Positions 26,531-35,910 of a stretch of DNA of 64,000 nt are shown here, piece by piece. Under the pieces are notes generated by a model. The model saw nothing but the letters and a program-made list of their open reading frames with translations, searched no databases and was not told where the DNA came from. The stretch covers positions 62,001-126,000 of the forward strand of contig UCLR01000036.1 in assembly GCA_900473415.1 (NCBI GenBank), in the 5' to 3' direction. Source of the stretch: Hyphomicrobiales bacterium. Its GTDB lineage: Bacteria > Pseudomonadota > Alphaproteobacteria > Rhizobiales > Beijerinckiaceae. How positions within the stretch are numbered: the stretch's first letter is position 1; every line of letters begins with the position of its first letter. The translations under genes and the position numbers were made by a program.

Positions 26531-27730
26531 TCAAACCGCCGCGTAGCCCTTGACCTGCGACAGCGCGGTCATCACGCCGCGCAGCTCGGCGAGGCCGCGC
26601 AGGCGCCCGACGGCCGGGTAGCCCGGGAAGCTGCCCTTGCCGACGTCGTCCAGCAGTTCGTGGCCGTGGTCGGGCCGCATCGGGATGCGCCAATGCGGGA
26701 TGCCGGCGGCCTTGCGGCGCTGCTCCTCGGCCATCAGCGCGTCGACCAGCGCCACCATGTCGGTGTCGCCGCCGAGATGCTCGGCCTCCATGAAGGAGCC
26801 GTCGGGGTCCTTGGCCACGTTGCGCAGATGCGCGAACCAGATCTTGTCGGCGAAGCGGCGCGCGATCGCTGGCACGTCGTTCTTCGGATTGGCGCCGAGC
26901 GAGCCCGAGCAGAGCGTCAGCCCGTTCGACGGTGAATCGAACGCACCGAGGATCCAGGCGATGTCGTCCTCGTCCGAGCAGATGCGCGGCAGGCCGAAGA
27001 GCGGGCGCGGCGGATCGTCCGGGTGAATGCACATGCGGATGCCGACCTCCTCGGCCGTGGGGATCACGGCCTCGAGGAAGCGCTTGATGTTGGCGCGAAG
27101 CCCGTCATGGCTCATGCCGTGGTAGCGCTCCAGCATCCGGGCGAGGCCGGGCAGATCGTAGCGGTCATAGGCGCCGGGCAGGCCCGCCATGACATTGGCG
27201 AGCAGGCGGTCGCGATCGGCTTGGGTGGAGTTGTCGAACCAGGCCTTGGCCCGGTCCATCACCTCGGCGGAATGGCCCTCGTCGGCACCCTTGCGCTTCA
27301 GCATGAAATGGTCGAGCGCGACGTATTCGTGCAGGTTGAAGCGCAGCGCCGTGCCGCCGCCCGGCAGCTTGTAGGCGAGCTGCGTGCGGGTCCAGTCCAG
27401 CACGGGCATGAAGTTGTAGCAGATCACCTTGAGGCCGCAGGCCGCGAGGTTGCGCATCGACTGCCGGTAGTTTTCGAAGATCGTCTCGAGGTCGCCCTCG
27501 CCGATCTTGACGCTCTCATGGATGGGCAGGCTCTCCACCACGCGCCACTCGAGGCCCAGGCTCTTGTCGGCCGCAATGATCGCCTGGCGCTTCTGGATCT
27601 CCTCGACGCTCCAGACCACGCCATAGGGGATCTGGTGCAGCGCATTGACGATTCCGCTCGCCCCGGCCTGCCTGGCCTGCGCGAGAGTCACGACGTCGTC
27701 CGGCCCGAACCAGCGCCAGCATTGTTCCAT
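26531..27730 (-). CDS. uxuA: Mannonate dehydratase
   Basis: UxuA removes water from D-mannonate to give 2-keto-3-deoxy-gluconate in hexuronate breakdown. The 399-residue protein has the TIM-barrel family motifs MEQCWRWFGP at the start, VICYNFMPVLDWTRTQL near 105-125, and MCIHPDDPPRPLFGLPRI near 220, which carries metal-binding His and Asp. LCSGSLGANPKNDV and MRPDHGHELLDD near the C-terminus carry further active-site residues. ATG 27730 is preceded by AAGGAAAC. It shares a strand with the GntR gene 48 bases upstream, and the two face the ABC importer. Confidence 0.95.
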   Translation of the reverse strand: MEQCWRWFGPDDVVTLAQARQAGASGIVNALHQIPYGVVWSVEEIQKRQAIIAADKSLGLEWRVVESLPIHESVKIGEGDLETIFENYRQSMRNLAACGLKVICYNFMPVLDWTRTQLAYKLPGGGTALRFNLHEYVALDHFMLKRKGADEGHSAEVMDRAKAWFDNSTQADRDRLLANVMAGLPGAYDRYDLPGLARMLERYHGMSHDGLRANIKRFLEAVIPTAEEVGIRMCIHPDDPPRPLFGLPRICSDEDDIAWILGAFDSPSNGLTLCSGSLGANPKNDVPAIARRFADKIWFAHLRNVAKDPDGSFMEAEHLGGDTDMVALVDALMAEEQRRKAAGIPHWRIPMRPDHGHELLDDVGKGSFPGYPAVGRLRGLAELRGVMTALSQVKGYAAV

Positions 27731-27777
27731 GGTCGCGTTTCCTTGAAGGTTTTCTTCTGTAATGATCGATCGGCTCG

Positions 27778-28473
27778 TCAGTCGAGCCGGATGGGCGGGG
27801 CCGAGCCGGCAAAGGCATCGACATGGCTTCGTGCGATGTTCTCGATCGCAGCGAACACGGTGCGCAGATGGGCGCGCATCGCCGTTTCTGCTTCGGCCTC
27901 GTTGGCCCTGGTGATGCACTCCGCGATGCCGCGATGCTCACGCATGATCATGTCCGGCCAGGTCGCGCTTTCCAGCGACAGGCAGCGCACGCGGTCGAGC
28001 TGTGCCTTGACGCTCTCGATCAGGCTCCAGACGGCGGGGTGACCGGAGAGCCGCGAAATCTCGGCATGAAAGGCGTCGTCGAGCTGGAAGAAGGCCACCT
28101 GGTCGCCATTGGCGAGGGCCTGCTCCTGCTCGCGAACGAGTCGCTCCAGCGCCGCTTTGCCGGCGTCGTCGATATGGCGCGCCGCCAGCACCACGGTGCG
28201 ACATTCCAGCGTCTCGCGGACGAATTGGCTGTCATATACAGCGACGATGTCGATGGGAGCGACGAAGGTGCCGACCTGCGGCACGACCGAGAGGAATCCG
28301 TCTTCGACCAGCCGCTTGAAGGCCTCGCGCACCGGCGTGCGGCTGACGCCGAAACGCACGGCCATCCGCGCCTCGGACATCGCTTCACCCGGCCGCAGGA
28401 CAGCAGCAAGGATGCCGGCCCGCAGCTCGCGGTAGATCTGATCGGTGCTCTGCCGTGCTGCCGGGGTGCCCAT
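27778..28473 (-). CDS. GntR/FadR-family (FCD) transcription regulator
   Basis: This 231-residue regulator has an N-terminal winged helix-turn-helix (about 10-75, GEAMSEARMAVRFGVSRTPV then EAFKRLVEDGFLSVV). A C-terminal all-helical FCD effector domain follows, with metal-site residues in DDAFHAEISRLSGH and MREHRGIAE. FCD regulators of this type often sense sugar acids. ATG 28473 was chosen; an upstream in-frame ATG at 28536 would place the palindromic operator inside the coding region. Divergence from an ABC importer and linkage to uxuA suggest it represses both units until a hexuronate-type inducer binds. Confidence 0.9.
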   Translation of the reverse strand: MGTPAARQSTDQIYRELRAGILAAVLRPGEAMSEARMAVRFGVSRTPVREAFKRLVEDGFLSVVPQVGTFVAPIDIVAVYDSQFVRETLECRTVVLAARHIDDAGKAALERLVREQEQALANGDQVAFFQLDDAFHAEISRLSGHPAVWSLIESVKAQLDRVRCLSLESATWPDMIMREHRGIAECITRANEAEAETAMRAHLRTVFAAIENIARSHVDAFAGSAPPIRLD

Positions 28474-28490
28474 TGCCAAGCTCTGGTCGA

Positions 28491-28502
28491 CTAGTATACT
28501 AG
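28491..28502. promoter_or_regulatory. Candidate GntR operator
   Basis: CTAGTATACTAG is a perfect 12-bp palindrome 18 bases before the GntR start and 127 bases before the importer gene. Its GTATAC core fits operators of FadR-type GntR regulators. Confidence 0.6.
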
Positions 28503-28628
28503 GATACCGATTAATCCGGTCCGGCGTCAACGCCATAGGCCCGGAGGGGTCAAAGAGCTTGTCCCGGCGGCGGCGACCCGGGGCAGGAGAACGCTTAAAA
28601 CAAGATCAACCGCCCTGGAGGAGAGACC

Positions 28629-29819
28629 ATGGCTCTGGACAATATCAATCGTCGTCATTTTCTAGGTGGCGTGGCCGGGGCCGGCGTCGCCCTGCATGCG
28701 CCGGGTGTCTTCGCCCAGCAGCTCAAGCTGCCGGCATCCCCGCTCACCATCAGCGTCATCGACGTCGGCGGGGCGCTCGCCCTCGTGCAGACGCCGCTCG
28801 AGAACTACCCTAAGAAGAACCCCAAGGCCGTTTCGCGCATGGTCTTCACCAAGGCGCCGGCGCCGGAGCTGCCGTCGAAGATCAAGGCCCAGCAGAATGC
28901 CGGCCGCCTCGATATCGACCTCGTCATCGGTGGCCTGGACGTGCTCTCGGCCGGCATCGACCAGAAGCTCTGGGTCGATCTGCTGCCGCGCCTGCAGGCC
29001 GAGCTGCCGAAGCCGGAGGATATCTACCTCAAGCCGGCGCTGGCCATGCACAATCTCGGCCAGGGTCAGGCCATGGCGATGGTCTACTATCCCTCCGGCC
29101 CGCTGCTCGAGTACATGCCGGACCGCGTCAAGCAGGTCCCGACCACGGCCGAGGAGCTCCTGGCCTGGACCAAGCAGAACAAGAACCGCTTCTTCTACGG
29201 CCGCCCGGCCAATTCCGGCCCCGGGCGCACCTGGATCATGGGCCTGCCCTATCTCCTCGGCGACAAGGATCCGAAGGACCCCGAGAAGGGCTGGGACAAG
29301 ACCTGGGCCTATCTGAAGGAGCTCGGCGAGAACATCGAGTACTATCCCGGCGGCACCGGCCAGACGATGAAGGAGCTCGGCGACGGCTCGCGTGACATCA
29401 TCGTCTCGACGACGGGCTGGGACATCAACCCGCGCGTCCTCGGCATCGTGCCGAAGGAAGCCAAGGTCCAGGCGCTGAAGGGCTTCCACTGGGTCACCGA
29501 TGCCCAGTACATGATGATCCCGAAGGGCGTCTCGGACGAGAAGCTCAACGTGCTGCTCGACCTGATCCGCCATATGCTGACGCCGGAGCAGCAGGCCTAC
29601 ACCTATGACGAAGGCTACTTCTATCCGGGTCCGGCGGTGAAGGACGTGCCGCTCTCGATGGCTCCGGAGTCGAGCCAGAAGGCCATCGCCGAGTACGGCC
29701 GGCCCGAATACGAGAAGCTGATCGCGGACAACCCGATGGAAGTCCCGCTCAACCCGGACAAGATGGTTGTCGCCTTCCGCATCTGGGACGAGACGGTCGG
29801 CGGCGCCAAGAAGAAGTAA
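28629..29819 (+). CDS. ABC transporter periplasmic solute-binding protein
   Basis: This 396-residue protein is exported by the Tat route: the N-terminus has NRRHFLGGVAGAGVALHAPG. The mature part is a family 1-type (PotD/AfuA-like) binding protein that would capture the substrate for the permease. An AGGAGAG site precedes ATG 28629. The substrate is not evident; linkage to uxuA and the GntR gene suggests a sugar acid, while the permease type is that of polyamine and phosphonate importers. A strong hairpin follows the stop, as often seen where binding protein is made in excess over the rest of the operon. Confidence 0.88.
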   Translation: MALDNINRRHFLGGVAGAGVALHAPGVFAQQLKLPASPLTISVIDVGGALALVQTPLENYPKKNPKAVSRMVFTKAPAPELPSKIKAQQNAGRLDIDLVIGGLDVLSAGIDQKLWVDLLPRLQAELPKPEDIYLKPALAMHNLGQGQAMAMVYYPSGPLLEYMPDRVKQVPTTAEELLAWTKQNKNRFFYGRPANSGPGRTWIMGLPYLLGDKDPKDPEKGWDKTWAYLKELGENIEYYPGGTGQTMKELGDGSRDIIVSTTGWDINPRVLGIVPKEAKVQALKGFHWVTDAQYMMIPKGVSDEKLNVLLDLIRHMLTPEQQAYTYDEGYFYPGPAVKDVPLSMAPESSQKAIAEYGRPEYEKLIADNPMEVPLNPDKMVVAFRIWDETVGGAKKK

Positions 29820-29834
29820 CAGCAGGCTGGAGAC

Positions 29835-29874
29835 GGCGGCGGGCTCGGGCGGAACGCCTGGGCCCGCTGCCGCC
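29835..29874 (+). other. Intercistronic hairpin after the binding-protein gene
   Basis: GGCGGCGGGC at 29835 pairs with GCCC and GCCGCC up to 29874, with a small bulge. It lies in the 86-base gap before the ATPase gene and may stabilise the upstream message or cut read-through. Confidence 0.55.
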
Positions 29875-29905
29875 ATTCTTTGCAACATTTCCAGAACCGG
29901 AAGCC

Positions 29906-30979
29906 ATGACCATCAACGCAGCCTCGTTCCGCGAGCTTCGGCTCGACCGCCTGAGCCGTGATTTCGGCACCCATAACGCGCTCAAGGACGTCTCTTTGAC
30001 GATCGGCAAGGGCGAGTTCATCGCGCTGCTGGGGCCGTCGGGCTGCGGCAAGTCGACGACGCTGAACCTGATCGCAGGCCTGCTGCCCGCGACCGGCGGC
30101 GGCATCTGGCTCGATGAGAAGCGCATCGATCCGCTGCGGCCGGAAGAGCGCGGCTTCGGCATGGTCTTCCAGAACTATGCGCTGTTCCCGCATATGAGCG
30201 TGAACAAGAACATCGGCTTCGGCCTCAAGATGCGCGGCGTGTCCAAGGCGGAGATCGACAAGCGCGTGGCCGAGGCCGCGGCGCTGGTGCGCCTGCAGGG
30301 CCAGACCGAGAAGCTGCCCGGCCAGCTCTCCGGCGGCCAGCAGCAGCGCGTCGCCATCGCCCGCGCCATCGTGGTCGAGCCGCCGCTGGTGCTGATGGAC
30401 GAGCCGCTCTCGAACCTCGACGCCAAGCTGCGCCTCGAGATGCGCGCCGAAATCCGCCGCATCCACAACACGCTCGGCGCCACCACCATCTACGTCACCC
30501 ACGACCAGGAGGAGGCGCTCTCGCTCGCCGACCGGATCGTCGTGCTGCGCGACGGACAGGTGCGCCAGGTCGGCACCCCGGATGAGCTCTTCTTCCGGCC
30601 GAACCATCTCGACGTCGCCGAGTTCATGGGCTTCCGCAACAAGGTCAAGGGCAAGGTCGCCTCGGTCGGAGACGGCAAGGCGACCGTGACGGTCGGCGAC
30701 GCCCAGATCGGTGGCTGGGCCCGCACGGAGCTTGCTGCCGGCGCTGAGGCCTTCATCGCCATCCGTCCCGAGGACCTGCACCCCGTCGCGGCCGGCCTGC
30801 CCGGCCTCAAGGCCCAGGTCGTCTCGACCGAGTTCCGCGGCCGCGAATTCGTCGGCTTCGCCCGCATGGCGGACGGCACGGATCTCTCCTTCCTCGCTCA
30901 TGACAAGCTGACGCCGGGCGAAGCGGTCACGCTCGCCGCCGACGCTGACCGCGTCCTGGTCTACGGGAACGCCGCATGA
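29906..30979 (+). CDS. ABC transporter ATP-binding protein
   Basis: This 357-residue protein powers the importer. It has Walker A (GPSGCGKSTT near residue 46), the Q-loop (MVFQNYALFPHM), the ABC signature (LSGGQQQRVAIARA), Walker B (LVLMDEPLSNLDAKLR) and the switch His in YVTHDQEEAL. A C-terminal TOBE domain (about 240-350) is typical of the PotA/MalK group. Its stop overlaps the ATG of the first permease gene by four bases. Confidence 0.95.
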   Translation: MTINAASFRELRLDRLSRDFGTHNALKDVSLTIGKGEFIALLGPSGCGKSTTLNLIAGLLPATGGGIWLDEKRIDPLRPEERGFGMVFQNYALFPHMSVNKNIGFGLKMRGVSKAEIDKRVAEAAALVRLQGQTEKLPGQLSGGQQQRVAIARAIVVEPPLVLMDEPLSNLDAKLRLEMRAEIRRIHNTLGATTIYVTHDQEEALSLADRIVVLRDGQVRQVGTPDELFFRPNHLDVAEFMGFRNKVKGKVASVGDGKATVTVGDAQIGGWARTELAAGAEAFIAIRPEDLHPVAAGLPGLKAQVVSTEFRGREFVGFARMADGTDLSFLAHDKLTPGEAVTLAADADRVLVYGNAA

Positions 30980-31863
30980 GCACCCTGACCTCCATTCCGC
31001 TGAAGCAGCGACTGGCGGCGCGTGGCTATGATGGGCTGACGCTGCTCTGCCTGCCGGCGATCCTCTTCCTGCTCGCACTCTTCATTTACCCGTTCCTGTA
31101 CGGGCTCGTGCTCTCGTTCGAGCCGAAGCAGGGCGGCATGTTCGCCAACTACCAGCGCTTCTTCTCCGATTCCTTCCTCTACGGGACGATCGGGACGACG
31201 CTCTGGCTCGCGCTGCCGGTGACGGTCGCGACGCTCTTGCTGGCGATCCCGATCGCCTTCCGCGTCCGGTTGATGAAGAACCAGCGCCTGCTGACCACGA
31301 TCCTCGTGATCCCGATCACGCTCGGCACCGTGCTGGTGGCCCAAGGCCTGCTGAACTATCTCGGCCCGCAGGGCTGGTTCAACCGGGTGCTGATGACGGC
31401 GGGTATCATCTCCTCGCCGGTGAAGCTGCTCCACAACTACTGGGGCGTGATGCTCTCGCTGGTCATCACCGGCTTCCCGTTCACCTTCCTGCTGACGCTC
31501 TCTTATCTGTCCGGCATCGATCCGGCGCTGGAGCAGGCTGGGGCGACGCTGGGCGCCGGGCCGTGGGAGCGCTTCAAGAACATCCTCTTCCCGCTGCTGC
31601 TGCCGGGCCTGGCGATCACTTTCTGCCTGAGCTTCGTGCAGGCCTTCTCGGTCTTCCCCTCGGCGGTCCTGCTCGGCGCGCCGGCGGGTCCGACCCGCGT
31701 CATCTCGATCGCGGCCTATCAGGCAGCCTTCGAGGAATACGATTACTCCATGGCCTCGGCGGTGGCGATGATCATGGGCCTCGTCCAGCTTGCCATCGTC
31801 GTCGTGGTGCTGGCCGTGCGCGGCCTGCTCTATCGCGGCCCGGCTGGCGGCGGAAAGGGCTGA
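30976..31863 (+). CDS. ABC transporter permease, first subunit
   Basis: This 295-residue inner-membrane protein has about six TM helices. The EAA loop that contacts the ATPase is EQAGATLGAGPWERFKNILF near residue 178. It starts inside the end of the ATPase gene. The type is PotB-like. It would pair with the next permease to form the channel. Confidence 0.93.
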   Translation: MSTLTSIPLKQRLAARGYDGLTLLCLPAILFLLALFIYPFLYGLVLSFEPKQGGMFANYQRFFSDSFLYGTIGTTLWLALPVTVATLLLAIPIAFRVRLMKNQRLLTTILVIPITLGTVLVAQGLLNYLGPQGWFNRVLMTAGIISSPVKLLHNYWGVMLSLVITGFPFTFLLTLSYLSGIDPALEQAGATLGAGPWERFKNILFPLLLPGLAITFCLSFVQAFSVFPSAVLLGAPAGPTRVISIAAYQAAFEEYDYSMASAVAMIMGLVQLAIVVVVLAVRGLLYRGPAGGGKG

Positions 31864-31867
31864 TCCG

Positions 31868-32698
31868 ATGGTCAAGGACACACGTCTCTCGACGAAGCTC
31901 TGGGCGGCCGCCAACTGGACGCTGATCGGCTTCTTCATCGTCAACCTCGCCGGCATGATCGCGACGGTGGTGACTTCCTCCTTCGCCACGCGCTGGCTCG
32001 GCACCTGGCTGCCGGCCGGCTGGACGACGCGCTGGTATTCGGCCGCCTGGGCGGAATTCCAGCTCCACGACGTCCTGCTCGTCACCTTCCAGATCGTCTT
32101 CCTGGTGGTGGCGCTCTCGGGCCTGATCGGCGTGCCGGCGGCCTATGCGCTGGCGCGGCGGGATTTCCCGGGCAAGAAGCTGGTCATGCTGCTCTTCCTG
32201 CTGCCGCTGCTCGTGCCGCCGATCACCTTCGGCATCCCGCTGGCGACGGTGCTCTACCAGACCGGCTTCGCCGGCCAGATGTCGGGCGTGGTGCTCGCCA
32301 ACCTGGTGCCGACCGTGCCGTTCGTCATCCTGGTGATGATCCCGTTCATCGAGCAGATCGACACCAAGATCGAGTCGGCGGCGCGGGTCTTCGGAGCGAA
32401 CACCTTCAAGCTGTTCGTCCACGTCCTGCTGCCGCTGCTGATGCCGGGCATCCTGGCGGCCCTGCTGCTCGTGCTGGTGCGCACGCTCGCCATGTTCGAG
32501 CTGACCTTCCTGACGGCCGGCCCCACCAGCCAGACGCTGGTCGTCGCGCTCTACTATGCGGTCTTCGCCGCGGGTGTGCGCGCCGTGCAGTCGATCGACG
32601 CCATGGCGGTGATCTACATGGTCACGACGCTGATCTGGCTCATCATCGCGCTGCGCTTCGTCAACCCGACGCAGATCGTCGCGCGGGCGAAGAAGTAA
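31868..32698 (+). CDS. ABC transporter permease, second subunit
   Basis: This 276-residue inner-membrane protein has about six TM helices and the EAA loop ESAARVFGANTFKLFVHVLL near residue 172. ATG 31868 lies four bases after the stop of the first permease gene; the longer open frame upstream runs inside that gene and is not protein-like. The type is PotC-like. It is the last gene of the importer operon and is followed by a terminator. Confidence 0.93.
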   Translation: MVKDTRLSTKLWAAANWTLIGFFIVNLAGMIATVVTSSFATRWLGTWLPAGWTTRWYSAAWAEFQLHDVLLVTFQIVFLVVALSGLIGVPAAYALARRDFPGKKLVMLLFLLPLLVPPITFGIPLATVLYQTGFAGQMSGVVLANLVPTVPFVILVMIPFIEQIDTKIESAARVFGANTFKLFVHVLLPLLMPGILAALLLVLVRTLAMFELTFLTAGPTSQTLVVALYYAVFAAGVRAVQSIDAMAVIYMVTTLIWLIIALRFVNPTQIVARAKK

Positions 32699-32747
32699 GC
32701 TTCCAGGCTGGCGTCGCTTTCGCGGCGCCAGCTCCACAAACGAGAAA

Positions 32748-32789
32748 CCTCGCCATTCCGGCTGGTCCGGAATGGCGGGGTTTTCTTTT
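32748..32789 (+). terminator. Rho-independent terminator of the ABC importer operon
   Basis: CCTCGCCATTCCGG at 32748 and CCGGAATGGCGGGG at 32767 form a 14-bp stem with a CTGGT loop, followed by TTTTCTTTT. Confidence 0.93.
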
Positions 32790-32802
32790 GGGAGCAGCCC
32801 GC

Positions 32803-33023
32803 TCAGTGGACGCTGCGGCCCGCATAGAGCAGCGGCTGGCCCTCCCGGATATAGAGCAGGCCCCGCACCGCGGCCGCGAAGCGGTCGTGGGTCTCGGCCG
32901 GGCCGCCCCTGACTTCGCTCGCATTCGGGAAACTGCGCTTGAAGCCGGTGATAGATGCCCTCGACGCTTCGGGCTTTCGTCGATTTCGTACCTGGCGAGC
33001 GGGCGGTCGGCGCCTAGCCTCAT
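32803..33023 (-). pseudogene. Possible frameshifted remnant of a small protein gene
   Basis: On the minus strand an ATG at 33023 opens a protein-like frame (MRLGADRPLARYEIDESPK). A different frame then carries a protein-like end (GLLYIREGQPLLYAGRSVH) closing at 32803. One frameshift near 32965 would join them into a product of about 73 residues. No homologue is recognised, so this may be noise in GC-rich DNA. Otherwise the stretch 32790-33176 shows nothing I can name. Confidence 0.25.
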
Positions 33024-33176
33024 TTTCGAGGACGTGCGCGATCACGAACAGCCGAGCCGTCACTGGTCGATATTGACGGGGCCGGCGCCCCCGGAAATGA
33101 TGCAACCGTGCTCGCTCGCGCGGCTCCCGAGTTTCGGGGCAGACATCCGGCCCGTCACGGCCCAAGGGCAACCGGC

Positions 33177-33713
33177 ATGGCGCCGCTCCTGGCGCTCGCT
33201 TTGTTGTGCGGCGCCGCCTCCGCGAGAGCCGATTCACTGAAGCCCTGGGCCGGAGACTGGCTGCCGCCGCTCGCGTTGGACCGGCTCGATGGCCCGCCCA
33301 TCGGTCTCGATGCGCTGCGTGGGCGGCCGGTCATCGTCCATTTCTTCGCCACCTGGTGCGCGCCCTGCATCGAGGAGATGGCCTCGCTCAATGCCTTGGC
33401 CGTAACCCCGGCAGCGCCGGCGATCCTCGCGGTCGATGTCGGCGAGGTCGAAGCGCGGCTGCGCAATTTCTTCGGCGATCGGCCGGTTTCCTTTCCCATC
33501 CTGCTCGACCGCGACCGGGCCGCGATGAAGGCCTGGAAGGTCGAGGGCCTGCCGACGAGCTTCGTGCTCGACCGCGAACTGAAGCCAGCCCTCAGAACCG
33601 AGGAACCGCTCGACTGGACGAGCCCGGCCGTCGCAGCCGCCCTGGCCACGCTCCCGCCGCAAGCCGCTTCACCCATTCAACCAACGCGAGAAAAAGGGGA
33701 GACACCAAGATGA
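33177..33713 (+). CDS. TlpA-like periplasmic thioredoxin
   Basis: This 178-residue protein has a signal peptide (MAPLLALALLCGAASARA) and a thioredoxin fold with the TlpA/ResA-type active site FFATWCAPCIEEM near residue 60 and cis-Pro in VEGLPTSFVL. It would reduce disulphides in the periplasm. ATG 33177 begins the signal peptide; the open frame continues upstream without protein character. The stop overlaps the ATG of the transglutaminase-like gene (ATGA), and that gene is followed 13 bases later by selD. Its redox partner and target are unknown. Confidence 0.85.
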   Translation: MAPLLALALLCGAASARADSLKPWAGDWLPPLALDRLDGPPIGLDALRGRPVIVHFFATWCAPCIEEMASLNALAVTPAAPAILAVDVGEVEARLRNFFGDRPVSFPILLDRDRAAMKAWKVEGLPTSFVLDRELKPALRTEEPLDWTSPAVAAALATLPPQAASPIQPTREKGETPR

Positions 33714-34807
33714 TCAGCCGTCGCGACATGCTGAAGACCGGTGCCGCTGCCGTGGCCGCCCTGCCGGCTCCACGCCTTGCCTTCGCGCAGGACGTTCCAT
33801 TCGCCCCCAAGCCCGGTGCCTGGCGCAATTTCGCCGTGACGACCCGCCTCGAACTGCCCGCGACCGGCAAGGCGCAGGCCTGGATCCCGCTGCCATCGGT
33901 GCGCGAGGACGAATGGATCAAGCCGGGCAGGAATGCCTGGCAGACCAATGCCGTCTCCGTTGAGGTCGCGCGCGATCCGAAATACGGCGCCGAGATGCTG
34001 CATGTCATCTTCAAGGATGGCGAGACGGAGCCCAGCGTCGAGGTCAGCAGCAGATTCGCGCTGCGCGACCGGGCCGAGGACCTAGCGGCCAAGGGCTCCG
34101 TGCCGGCCTTGGGCGACGCCGAGCGCAAGCTCTATCTGGAGGCGACCGAGCTGATGCCGACCGACGGCATCGTCAAGGAGACGGCCGAGAAGGCCGCTGC
34201 CGGCAAGGGAAGCGACATCGACAAGGCGCGCGCGATCTACGAATGGGTGGTGGCCAACACTTTCCGCGACGCCAAGACCCGCGGCTGCGGCACGGGCGAT
34301 GTCGCCTCCATGCTGCGCACCGGCAATCTCAGTGGCAAATGCGCCGATCTCAACGCGCTCTATGTCGCGCTGGTGCGCAGCGTCGGCATCCCGGCCCGCG
34401 ACATCTACGGCATCCGCGTCGCGCCTTCCAAGTTCGGCTACAAGAGCCTCGGCGCCGGCTCCGAAATCGTCACCAAGGCCCAGCACTGCCGGGCCGAAAT
34501 CTGGCTCGAAGGCTATGCCTGGGTCGCGACCGATCCGGCGGACGTCCGCAAGGTCGTGCTGGAGGAGCCGCCGGGCAACAACGCCGTCGACACCCCGAAG
34601 GTGGTCGCGGCCCGGCAGGTGCTGTTCGGCGCCTGGGAGGGCAACTGGCTCGGCTACAATGTCGCCCATGACGTTGCGTTGCCGGGCTCGAAGCACAAGG
34701 TCGGCTTCCTGATGTACCCGCAGGCGGAAGTGGCCGGCGCGCTGCTCGACTGCCTCGATCCCGACACGTTCAAGTATTCCATCAGATCGGCCGAGATCAC
34801 GGCCTGA
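33710..34807 (+). CDS. Tat-exported transglutaminase-like protein
   Basis: This 365-residue protein starts with a twin-arginine signal ([20 protein letters not shown]). The mature part has a transglutaminase-like core. The catalytic Cys is in [20 protein letters not shown] near residue 207, the His in [20 protein letters not shown] near 263, and the Asp in the same stretch (ATDPAD). Such proteins act as cysteine peptidases or amidases. ATG 33710 follows an AGGGGA site and overlaps the TlpA-like stop. Export and the neighbouring thioredoxin suggest the two act together in the periplasm. Why they sit in one operon with selD is not clear. Confidence 0.82.
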   Translation: MISRRDMLKTGAAAVAALPAPRLAFAQDVPFAPKPGAWRNFAVTTRLELPATGKAQAWIPLPSVREDEWIKPGRNAWQTNAVSVEVARDPKYGAEMLHVIFKDGETEPSVEVSSRFALRDRAEDLAAKGSVPALGDAERKLYLEATELMPTDGIVKETAEKAAAGKGSDIDKARAIYEWVVANTFRDAKTRGCGTGDVASMLRTGNLSGKCADLNALYVALVRSVGIPARDIYGIRVAPSKFGYKSLGAGSEIVTKAQHCRAEIWLEGYAWVATDPADVRKVVLEEPPGNNAVDTPKVVAARQVLFGAWEGNWLGYNVAHDVALPGSKHKVGFLMYPQAEVAGALLDCLDPDTFKYSIRSAEITA

Positions 34808-34820
34808 CGAGGCTTTCGAT

Positions 34821-35894
34821 ATGAGCGACATCATCGAGCTCGAAGCGCCCCCGCGCGCCGCCCCGCGCCTGACGAGCCTCGCCCATGGCGGCGGCTGCGG
34901 CTGCAAGCTAGCACCCTCGGTGCTCCAGCAATTGCTGGCCGACCATCCGGCCGCCGGCCCCTACCGGCAGCTCCTCGTCGGCACCGAGACGGGCGATGAC
35001 GCCGCCGTCTGGCAGGTCGATGAGGAGACCTGCGTGGTCGCGACCACCGACTTCTTCATGCCGATGGTCGACGATCCGCATGATTTCGGCCGCATCGCCG
35101 CGACCAATGCGATCTCGGACGTCTATGCCATGGGCGGCAAGCCGATCATGGCGCTCGCCATCCTCGGCATGCCGCTCGACAAGCTGCCCGTCGAGATGAC
35201 GCGCGAGATCCTGAAAGGCGGTGCCTCGATCTGCGCCGAGGCGGGGATCCCCGTCGCCGGCGGCCATTCGATCGATGCGCCCGAGCCGATCTATGGGCTC
35301 GCCGTGATCGGCCTGCTCAAGCCGCAGAACCTCAGGCGCAACAGCGGCGCGAAGCCCGGCGACGCGCTGATCCTGACCAAGGCGCTCGGCGTCGGCATCT
35401 ATTCGGCCGCCTTCAAGAAGGAGCAGCTCTCGCCCGAGGCCTATGACGAGATGATCGCTTCCGTGACGCTGCTCAACCGCATCGGCGCCGATCTTGCCAA
35501 GGATGCGGATGTCCATGCGATCACCGACGTCACCGGCTTCGGCATCCTTGGCCACGGACTGGAGATGGCGCGCGGCTCGGGCGTGACGCTGCAGCTAAAC
35601 CTCGCCGATCTGCCCTTCCTCTCGCAGGCCGCGCGTCTGGCGCGGGAGGGCCGCGTCACCGGCGCTTCGCATCGCAACTGGGCGAGCTATGGCGAGGGTG
35701 TCGAGCTGCCGGCGGGCCTGCCGGACTGGCAGCGCCATCTCCTCACCGATCCGCAGACTTCCGGCGGGCTTCTGGTCTCCTGCGAGGCGGGGAGGGCGGA
35801 GGAGGTGCTCGCGCAGGTGAAGGCAGCGGGCTATCCGGCCGCGCGGATCATCGGGACGGTCGAGGCCGGGCTGGGGCGCGTGGTCGTGGTCTGA
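34821..35894 (+). CDS. selD: Selenophosphate synthetase
   Basis: SelD makes selenophosphate from selenide and ATP; this is the Se donor for SelA. The 357-residue protein has the glycine-rich active-site motif [11 protein letters not shown] near residue 22, where a Cys sits at the position that is Sec in some homologues and the next Lys is catalytic. [20 protein letters not shown] follows and carries Asp residues for Mg-ATP, and later comes [15 protein letters not shown]. Length is normal. GAGG precedes ATG 34821. It is convergent with the selA-selB operon, so all the selenocysteine genes are grouped here. Confidence 0.96.
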   Translation: MSDIIELEAPPRAAPRLTSLAHGGGCGCKLAPSVLQQLLADHPAAGPYRQLLVGTETGDDAAVWQVDEETCVVATTDFFMPMVDDPHDFGRIAATNAISDVYAMGGKPIMALAILGMPLDKLPVEMTREILKGGASICAEAGIPVAGGHSIDAPEPIYGLAVIGLLKPQNLRRNSGAKPGDALILTKALGVGIYSAAFKKEQLSPEAYDEMIASVTLLNRIGADLAKDADVHAITDVTGFGILGHGLEMARGSGVTLQLNLADLPFLSQAARLAREGRVTGASHRNWASYGEGVELPAGLPDWQRHLLTDPQTSGGLLVSCEAGRAEEVLAQVKAAGYPAARIIGTVEAGLGRVVVV

Positions 35895-35910
35895 GCGCAG
35901 CGCGGGCGCG

